DNA of 64,000 nucleotides, from NCBI GenBank assembly GCA_946902985.2, contig OX336393.1:364108779-364172778 (forward strand). The letters are read 5' to 3'. Below, one piece after another: positions 56,215-64,000 of this stretch. The stretch is from Meconema thalassinum (lineage: Eukaryota > Arthropoda > Insecta > Orthoptera > Tettigoniidae). The notes below the pieces were generated by a model. The model saw only the letters and a list, made by a program, of their open reading frames with translations, searched no databases and had not been told where the DNA came from. Numbering within the stretch: position 1 is the stretch's first letter; the number at the start of each line of letters is the position of its first letter. The translations under genes were made by a program, and so were the position numbers.

Positions 56215-56480
56215 TGTAGGTCTATTACTGAGGTGATGATTGGCAAAGAGCCGGCTGTGGCCTCAAGTTTGTACCCATCCCCTCATACAATAGCCTATAG
56301 CTTACCTGGAAAATAAGGGAGAACCATTTCTAGGATAGCTGAGGTAGGGAATCGAACCCAACGCTTCTCAGTTTTGCCTCACGAGGCTGAGTGTAGCCCA
56401 TTTCAGTCCCCAGACCAGAATTGAATTTCCTGACAGAGTCGGGAATCAAACCCGGACCTCCGGAGCAAAAGCCAAGAATG
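56215..56480 (-). mobile_element. SINE-F/E-like fragments
   Basis: CCTCACGAGGCTGAGTGTAG and GGGAATCAAACCCGGACCTC match SINE-E reversed. 56250-56340 resembles SINE-F reversed. Confidence 0.55.
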
Positions 56481-57447
56481 GTAGCTGCTACATCATGAGG
56501 TGTTCTTAGAGAATAAGTATTTTATGTACCTCGATGGATACACCGACATACAAAATCTCCCTCAATATGTTATTATGTTGATGTGCTCGATATATTACGA
56601 TACAGTAATGCTCTACCGGTAAAATTGGTTGAATTCTTCGAACACTCTCACTCTAGTCAACGGATGAACAATTATTAGACTATAATTTTTGCTATGGAAT
56701 CCTTAGACCAAAGGCCACGGTCTGGCATCAGTACCTGCTAGTCATGTCTAGCGAGAATTTCGACATCAGTAGATTCCGCGTTGAGTAAAAGCAGTTCCGG
56801 AACCATTTCTGTTCCTCGCGATCACCCACGAGACTGATCTGACCTGTCCATTCGCCCCCTCGGACACGTATATAATTTTGTTGTTGTTCTTATTTACTGT
56901 TGGTGCTGCAATCATGCAAATAAATATTGAAAATAATTAATTAGGTTTAACTCTCTAACATCAAAAACAACAGCCGTGAAAAGGAAAACTATCAAGAGAG
57001 ATATTTCGTTATTACTCCTTCATAAACTTCATGTGTCATAATATACAGTAGTAACTTTATAGCGGACAGTTCGTGCTGCCGTTTGCGGTTATGTCCGGAA
57101 ACCAAGTCACAATTCAATTAATGAACAGTCAGTCCAAATCATTCAGCAGATGCGATCCAGCGGACAGTGGTCGAGATAAAGACAAAGACCACGAATCGTG
57201 AAGGCATCGTTAGTGTGACATTGTTACTAATGAACTATTTAAACAAAATTTCAAAGGATTAATATATTTCAATGCAACGTGAAGGTTATATGTCATAATC
57301 TTCTTATAATATTTATCCAGTGTTATTTTATTTATTAAGGTGCACTTTGATTTGTTTAAGGAAAAGGTATTGGGAACATACCGGATTGCAGGTATCCGTT
57401 TGGCACGCTTTCACTGAAACACTCTGTAGGCTATATACTGTAGACCC
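56481..57447. other. Unassigned stretch
   Basis: About 1 kb with no frame, SINE head or paired ends recognised. Confidence 0.45.
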
Positions 57448-57460
57448 TCTAACTTAGCCA

Positions 57461-57979
57461 GCGGCTTTGATGGCGTAGTTGGTAGCATGCTGAGCTTCTA
57501 TGGCCAAGGTTGCGGGTTCAAACCCGGCCAAAGTCGTCGGAATTTTTAAGAGCGATAAAAATCCCTCAGTATGCCTTCCTTCGGAGGGGAAGTAAAGCCG
57601 GCGGTCCCATGTCATAGATTTATGGCATGATATAATAGAACCTTCCACTAATTACACTTGTGTGAAGCAAAATTATAGGTTGAATTTGACTAACGATCTT
57701 AGGTTCCAACCTTCATCGCCAGGAGCCGACTGCGGTGGCATCTAGTAACCAAGTTCATAACTAGTTGGCCGTTGATGGTGGCGTTTAATAGCAAAAGTAG
57801 GAACTACTTGACAAATTCAACGTCTGCTGTCCTTACTTGAATTAAAAGCAGATAACACACACTAATACAGCCATAACAATTAACACCAGTTATCATACAG
57901 ATTTTACACACACACACAAAGTACACGGGGCTACAAGACCGCGTTGTCACAGCCCCTAAACTGTGGAACCAACCGACAA
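57461..57979 (+). mobile_element. SINE-C, full length
   Basis: It is flanked by TCTAACTTAGCCA (57448-57460 and 57980-57992). Confidence 0.95.
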
Positions 57980-57992
57980 TCTAACTTAGCCA

Positions 57993-58950
57993 AAATACTC
58001 TTTGCGTCTTCCATCACTGGTCATTTTGCTTCCTAAGTAGCAGAAGTCACCTACTTCCTTAAGCTTTTCTTATCTGCCAATTTGACATCCATAGTGGTTT
58101 CTGATTTATCTCGGCCGCACTCCATTGTTTGTTGTAAATTTATTGATTTTCTTCGTGAATTCTTTCCCCAAGACAGAGTCCATACCATATAAAAGCGAAT
58201 TTAAATATTCTGGAGAATCGGCTAAGATAACAATGTCATGAGCACATCTCCGAGTTGAAATTATTTCTCCTTGAATCTTTACTCCTGCTTTTTATTCTAA
58301 TTTCCTTCTTTGCTTGTTCAAAGTAGGGGTTCAAACCCGTCCGATGTCGTCGGATTTTTTAAGAGCGTTATAATCCCTCAGTATGCCTTCCTTCGGAGAG
58401 GAAGTAAAGCCGGCGATCCCATGTCATAGATTTATGGCATAAAAAAGAACCTTCCACTAACTACACCTGTGGAAGTTAAAATTTTTAGGTTACTTTAATA
58501 ACGCTATATTAGTTCCAATGTTCCCCACCAGGCACTGACTGCGATGGCATTTAGTAGCCACGTCCGCAGCTAGATGTCGTGGATGGTAGCATTTAGTGGA
58601 AAAAGTAGGAACTACTTGAAAAAATTAATCGTCTGCAGTCCTTCTACCTGAATCACAGATAACACACACTAATACAGTCATCACAATTAACACCGGTTAT
58701 CAGACAAATTCTACACACACCCAAAGTACACGGGACTACATGACCGCGTTATCACAGCCCCTAAACTAAGGAACCAACCAACCATCCTTCTTTGCTTGTT
58801 CAAAGTATGAATTGAAAATTATGAATGATAAGTTCCAGCTTTGCCTTACACCTTTCTGAATACCAGCTTCTCTCTCATGTCCTTTCGTTAGAAATACTGC
58901 CGTCTGGCTTTTGTATACATTGTACTGGTATAGTTTATAATAACGCAAAG
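57993..58950 (-). pseudogene. LINE epsilon reverse-transcriptase core, split by SINE-C
   Basis: The minus strand reads AVFLTKGHEREAGIQKGVRQ, SWNLSFIIFN, then past the SINE a degraded active-site region (HDIVILADSPEYLNSLLYG), FTKKINKF and FCYLGSKMTSDGRRKE. The catalytic FADD is mutated (AHD). It overlaps 54405-55020 only at the YLGSK stretch. Confidence 0.8.
58326..58784 (+). mobile_element. SINE-C, 5' truncated, 23-bp target duplication
   Basis: It starts at the B box (GGGGTTCAAACCCGTCC). Perfect 23-bp copies of the target (beginning TCCTTCTTTGC) lie at 58303-58325 and 58785-58807, so the copy was truncated on arrival. Confidence 0.93.
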
Positions 58951-59211
58951 AACGAAATTTGAAAAAAGTTTTAATGGCATTCCAGGGCCCTTTAAGTGTG
59001 TAAATAATTCATGTATTTATTTGAGGCATTTGGACATTATTGTAATTTCCCGCCCAATGTACTGTGTTGACCGACTGAAGAGCCACTATCTATAGGTAAA
59101 GCCCTGCGCCATGCGGATATAGTTTGCATGGCTGTGCGGATAGCGGATAATGTTTGGAGAAAAATTTCGGATAGTTTTTTGAATGCAATCCGAACTTGAT
59201 TAATATCATTA

Positions 59212-60383
59212 CTAGGGCGCCCGTACTGCTCCGCAGCATAATTTTTCAGTATTGGATTAAAAAAATAACGACATTAAGTAATAGTTTATAACCTTTATTT
59301 TACAATACTTCCCTCCAGACAATGTTCGCTGTGCGTCGACTCTTAGTTTTAAATGATTTTCCTCGGGATAAGGCAACATAGAACATTCCATGGCCTAAAA
59401 CAGGATCAGGCAAGTAGATTCAAACTCAATGAAGCGTTTGACCCTGCACTTTGTTGATTGTAATACAAATCGCTAGTGTAATACGAAATTTCCGTCATTA
59501 GAACCAAAGATATGATTGCTACAATGAGAAAAAATATTGAAAAAATGAGATATAATATCGAATGTTCACTCATAACATTCCGATGAATCAGCCGATTTGA
59601 ATACTTAACAGCTCAAATGAAAGGGCTTCAGTCACTGTGTGTTCTTAGACTAAAACGACTTGAGTACCTCAATCAGAACCAAAGATATGATTGCTTCAAA
59701 GCTGTAAAAAGATGGTAAACGTAGAAAATATCAAATAATTTGAGGAAGGCGGAAGTGAAGTGATTTGTAATACTTGATAACAAATTTTTGCATGAATACC
59801 TTTCAATTAATAGTGGTATGAAGGAAATCGACCGGATAGAATGGCCGGACGGTCTCGGTTAAGTTTTCATAATTATTTCTAATATTCGCTTCGGCACTCA
59901 TAACATTCCTCACAATCAACCAATGTAAATATTTAATACCTCAAAAGATAGAGCTTGATCCACTGAGTGCTCTTAGACCAAAACGAACAGTGTAACTCAA
60001 TTAGAACCAAAGATATGATTGCTACAATGAGAAAAACTGTTGAAAAAATGAGATGTAATATCGTATGTCCACTCATAACATTCCTCAGAATCAGCCTATT
60101 TGAATTGTTAAGAGCTCAAATGATAGCGCTTGATTCACTGAGTGTTCTTAGACTAAAACGACCTTCGTAACTCAATTAGAACCGAAGATATGATTACTTC
60201 AAAGTTGGAAAAAGTTGAAAAAATCAAATAATTTGAGAAAGGCGTAATTTAAGTGATTTGTAATACTTGATGACAAATCTGTGCATGAATACCTTTCATT
60301 TAAAAAAGGATGAAGGAAATCGGCCGGATAGTATGGCCGGACGGACTCGGATAAGTTTTCATCAATATTTTTAATAATATAGA
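59212..60383 (-). mobile_element. Helitron H1, truncated non-autonomous
   Basis: On the minus strand it starts TCTATATTATTAAAAATATT and ends GCTGCGGAGCAGTACGGGCG followed by CCCTAG, then host T. The TC start, the small palindromes before the end and the CTAG|T terminus are Helitron hallmarks. It contains a 503-bp internal direct repeat and the helicase tail. Confidence 0.85.
59300..59492 (-). pseudogene. Helitron helicase C-terminus (in H1)
   Basis: It reads ITINKVQGQTLH, stop, V, stop, IYLPDPVLGHGMFYVALSRG and KSFKTKSRRTANIVWREVL, stop. This is the last part of the PIF1-type helicase that unwinds DNA during rolling-circle transposition (motifs V-VI, QGQTL and YVALSR). Two internal stops and the missing N-terminal 1000+ residues make it dead. 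Confidence 0.82.
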
Positions 60384-60474
60384 CTAGGGCGCCCGTACTG
60401 CTCCGCAGCATAATTTTTCAGTATTGGAGTTTAAAAAAAATTACGACGTTAAGTAATAGTTTATAACCTTTATT

Positions 60475-60665
60475 TTACAATACTTCCCTCCAGACAATGT
60501 TCGCTCTGCGTCGACTCTTAGTTTTAAATGATTTTCCTCGGGATAAGGCCTCATAGAACATTCCATGGCCTAAAACAGGATCAGGCAAGTAGATTCCAAC
60601 TCGATGAAGCGTTTGACCCTGCACTTTGTTGATTGTAATACAAAACGCTAGTGTAATACGAAATT
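60475..60665 (-). pseudogene. Helitron helicase C-terminus (in H2)
   Basis: It reads KFRITLAFCITINKVQGQTL, HRVGIYLPDPVLGHGMFYEA and LSRGKSFKTKSRRRANIVWR, ending EVL and stop, uninterrupted over 60 residues. It retains what H1 lost, though the usual YVALSR is YEALSR. Confidence 0.85.
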
Positions 60666-61613
60666 TCCGTCATTAGAACCAAAGATATGATTGCTACAAT
60701 GAGAAAAAATATTGAAAAAATGAGATATAATATCGTATGTCCACTCATAACTTTCCTCAGAATCAGCCGATTTGAATGGTTAACAGCTCAAATGATTGCG
60801 CTTGATTCACTGAGTGTTCTTAGACGAAAACGACTTGAGTACCTCAATCAGAACCAAAGATATGATTGGTTCATAGTTGGAAAAAGATGGAAAACGTTGA
60901 AAATATCAAATAATTTGAGCAAGGCGGAAGTGAAGTGATTTGTAATACTTGATAACAAATCTTTGCATAAATACCTTTCAATTAATAGTGGTATGAAGAA
61001 AATCGACCGGATAGAATGGCCGGACGGACTCTGTTAAGTTTTCATAATTATTTCTAATATTCGCTTCGGCACTCATAACATTCCTCAGAATCAACCAATG
61101 TAAATATGTAATACCTCAAAGGATAGAACATGATCCACTGAGTGCTCTTAGACCAAAACAAACAGTGTAACTCAATTAGAACCAAAGATATGATTGCTAC
61201 AATCAGAACAACTGTTGAATATACGAGATGTAATATCGTATGTCCACTCATAACTTTCCTCAGAATCCGCCGATTTGAATGGTTGTGAGCTCAAGTGATA
61301 GCGCTGGATTCACTGAGTGTTCTTAGACTAAAACGACCTTCGTACCTCAATTAGAACCGAAGATACGATTACTTCAAAGTTGGAAAAAGTTGAAAAAATC
61401 AAATAATTTGAGAAAGGCGTAATTTAAGTGATTTGTAATACTTGATGACAAATCTGTGCATGAATACCTTTCATTAAAAAAAAAGGATGAAGAAAATCGG
61501 CCTGATAGTATGACCGGACGGACTCGGATAAGTTTTCATCAATATTTTTAGCCTACTTTCGATTTTTGCAAAAAATGAAAGTAGACTTATGAGATCAACA
61601 CAGGGCGAAAAAA

Positions 61614-61664
61614 AGTGTGTCTGTCTGTGTGTATGTGTGTGTGTGAGTCTGTGTGTGTGTGTGT

Positions 61665-61695
<31 letters not shown>

Positions 61696-61708
61696 AGTGT
61701 GTGTACTC
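61614..61708. repeat. (GT)n microsatellite of Y2
   Basis: This GT run with GTCT and GAGT interruptions complements 10757-10868. Confidence 0.92.
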
Positions 61709-61730
61709 TGAATGTCTGTCCCCCCCTATC

Positions 61731-63570
61731 AATTCGAACACGGTGAATGCGAATTGAACGAAATTTGGTACAAAGGTAGCACTAGCAAAGGACACCTCAG
61801 TGTCATGTTTTATATCGCCACCATCTTGACGGAAACGTAATGGCGGCCACACAAATGTTCAAAGCTTAAATCAAATTACGACTAACCTAATCATCCGATC
61901 TCTACCAAATTTTGCAACAACATACCTTTATGGGGGGAGCATCCTTTGACCAAACTAATAGGTCATCAGCGTAATAGTTTGCGGATGGCGGCCATCTTTG
62001 TGTGAAAATCGATTCCCCCTATTAATTCGAACACGGTGCAACCGAATGGAACGAAATTTGGAACAGAGGTAGTACTAACAAAAGGCACCTCAGTGTCATG
62101 TATTATATCGCCGCCATCTTGACGGAAACGTAATGGCGGCCACACAAATGTTCAAAGCTTAAATCAAATTACGATTAGCCTAATCATCCGATCTCTACCG
62201 AATTTTGCAACAACATACCTTTATAGAGGAAGCATCCTTTGACCAAATGACTAGGTCATTAGCCTAATAGTTTGCGGATGGCGGCCATCTTTGTGTGAAA
62301 ATCAATTCCCCCTATTAATTCAAACACGGTGAAACCGAATGGAACGAAATTTGGTACAGAGGTAGCACTAGCAAAGAGCATCTCAGTGCCATGTTTTATA
62401 TCGCCACCATCTTGACAGAAACGTAATGGCGGCCACACAAATGTTCAAAGCTTAAGTTGAATTACGACTAACATAACCATCCGATGTCTACCAAACGTTG
62501 CAACAACATTCCTTTATGGAGGGAGCATCCTTTGACCAATCTAATAGGTTATTAGCCTAATAGTTTGCGGGTGGCGGCCATCTTTATGTCAAAATTGATT
62601 CCCCCTATTAATTCGAACACGGTGGAACCGAATGAATGAAATTTGGTACAGAGGTAGCACTAGCAAAGGGCACCTCAGTGTCATGTTTTATATCGCCGCC
62701 ATCTTGACAGAAACGTAATGGCGGCCACACAAATGTTCAAAGTTTAAGTTAAATTACGACTAACTTAACCATCCGATCTCTACCAAACTTTGCAACAACA
62801 TTCCTTTATGGAGGGAGCATCCTTTGACCAATCTAATAGGTTATTAGCCTAATAGTTTGCGGGTGGTGGCCATCTTTATGTCAAAATTGATTCCCCCTAT
62901 TAATTCGAACACGGTGCAACCGAATGGAACGAAATTTTGTACAGAGGTAGCACTAGCAAAGGGCACCTCAGTGTCATGTTTTATATCGCTGCCATCTTGA
63001 CTGAAACGTAATGGCGGCCACACAAATGTTCAAAGCTTAAATCAAATTACGATTAACCTAATAATCCGATCTCTACCAAATTTAGCAACAACATACCTTT
63101 ATGGAGGGAGCATCCTTTGACCAAACTAATAGGTCATCAGCCTAATATTTTGCGGATGGCGGCCATCTTTGTGTGAAAATCGATTCCCCTTATCAATTCG
63201 AACACGGTGAAACCGAATGGAACGAAATTTGGTACAGAGGTAGCACTAGCAAAGGGCGCCTCAATGTCATGTTTTATATCACCGGTATCTTGACGGAAAC
63301 GTAATTGCGGCCACCCAAATGTTAAAAGCTAAAATGTAATTACGACCAACCTAATAATCTAGTCTCTACCAAATTTTGCAACACCATATCTTTATGTGGG
63401 AAACATATTCAGACCAAACTGCAAGAACATCAGCCCAATAGTTTGCAGATGGTGGCCATGTATGTGTGCAAATCGATTCCCCCTATCAATTCAAACACGG
63501 TGAAACCGAATTGAACGAAATTTGGTACAGAGGTAGCACTAGCAAAGGACTCCTCCGTGTCATGTTTTAT
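61731..63570. repeat. 293-bp satellite, about 6.3 units, within Y2
   Basis: Units start AATTCGAACACGGTG at 61731, 62024, 62317, 62610, 62902, 63195 and 63488 (spacing 292-293). Each contains TATCGCCGCCATCTTGACGG and GATGGCGGCCATCTTTGTGT. One related unit lies in Y1 on the opposite strand (about 10425-10735). Confidence 0.96.
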
Positions 63571-64000
63571 ATCCCTATAGCACGTTGTATTTCAATAAGC
63601 TACTACAACCAACATTCAATCAAACTCCTTGAAAAGGACAAAGAGTTATAACAATACCCATGCATTTAGGAGAAAGTAGGCTATATGTTCTTTACTGAAC
63701 ATCTTGTTAATAATATAGATTAGGACCCGGGTGGTTTATGACATCATATTTTTCCGTTATATTTTCTTTTTATGACCAAATTTGAAAGATGACAATTAAT
63801 TTAAGCTTATCTCATTCAAATTATATCATTAAGCATAATTAACACTCTGAACAGCAAAGGGTTGCAATTCTGCTGTATAACATTCATATTAAACATACCA
63901 CATGACATACAAAGCCTACGGAAACGCCTTTTTCCTCAAATGTCTAAATAATTATGTTGCTTAAGCAATTGACGCTTTATCTAATTAAAATCATTATTTT

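Larger units (their letters stand above)
61550..63708 (-). mobile_element. Element Y, copy 2, with satellite array
   Basis: Plus-strand ends are AGCCTACTTTCGATTTTTGC (hairpin with GAAAGTAG) and CTATATGTTCTTTACTGAAC, ATCTTGTT. The target is reconstructed exactly from H1 (AATATTTTT + AATAATATAG). It holds a (GT)n run and then a 293-bp tandem repeat. Confidence 0.85.
60384..63719 (-). mobile_element. Helitron H2, split by element Y2
   Basis: It starts TCTATATTATT at 63719 (host A before it) and, after Y2 is removed, continues as H1 does, ending CTAG at 60384-60387. The next base pair begins H1, so the two are directly head-to-tail. Length without Y2 is about 1177 bp against 1172 for H1. Confidence 0.82.
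59097..64000 (+). mobile_element. Non-autonomous hAT element, copy N3, split by Helitrons
   Basis: The left end TAAAGCCCTGCGC and GGATATAGTTTGCATGGC match N2. The element breaks at 59211 and resumes after 63719: CCTCAAATGTCTAAATAATT at 63938 matches N2 near 39396. It runs out of the window. Confidence 0.7.

Overview
The window looks like repeat-packed intergenic DNA from a large arthropod genome, most probably a polyneopteran insect such as an orthopteran. The grounds are several tRNA-headed SINE families in many copies, 5'-truncated LINEs, Tc1/mariner, hAT, Helitron-type and LTR elements, and long AT-rich stretches without coding signal. The lineage is inferred from the style of the repeats, not proven. 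I see no complete host gene, rRNA or CRISPR array. The only intact long coding region is a Tc1 transposase (5333-6358). The only domain that is not plainly an abundant-repeat protein is a broken THAP zinc finger (47618-48345).

Layout. 1-2115: LINE (family alpha) with two frameshifts. 2116-4963: SINE-A, two foldback elements and a SINE-B with a 19-bp target duplication. 4964-11165: large repeat X in two parts, interrupted by an intact Tc1 element (5094-6548) and by element Y1 (8819-10934). 11882-20413: a complete LTR retrotransposon on the minus strand, with 1.66-kb near-identical LTRs, a primer-binding site, a polypurine tract and a 5-bp target duplication, but no gag or pol. 20579-22407: element Z with perfect 32-bp inverted ends. 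23177-25300: SINE-B, a LINE 3' end and a 29-bp minisatellite. 25853-27592: SINE-C split by a hAT element. 27794-33765: SINE-D copies, a head-to-head X pair and a cluster of minus-strand LINE-alpha fragments. 34026-34685: mariner remnant. 36832-38206: old LINE invaded by SINE-A and SINE-B. 38961-40512: hAT element carrying a 1-kb GC-rich minisatellite. 40590-44757: four LINE pieces, with a MITE inside a short tandem array. 45296-46427: element Y3. 46619-53814: SINE-C, -E, -F and -A insertions plus the THAP remnant. 54405-58950: two pieces of one LINE family. 59097-64000: hAT containing tandem Helitrons, which contain element Y2, which contains a 293-bp satellite.

The elements do not form a pathway. 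Together they record layers of insertion, and exact target duplications and uninterrupted sister copies let the order be read. The most unusual feature is a shared architecture in two otherwise unrelated families, X and Y: one end carries an inverted motif at the very terminus, and the other carries the same motif set in by about 25-35 bp behind a small hairpin. The interior holds a microsatellite and expandable tandem repeats that reach satellite scale. This resembles Helentron/DINE-type non-autonomous elements, but the end sequences match nothing I can name.
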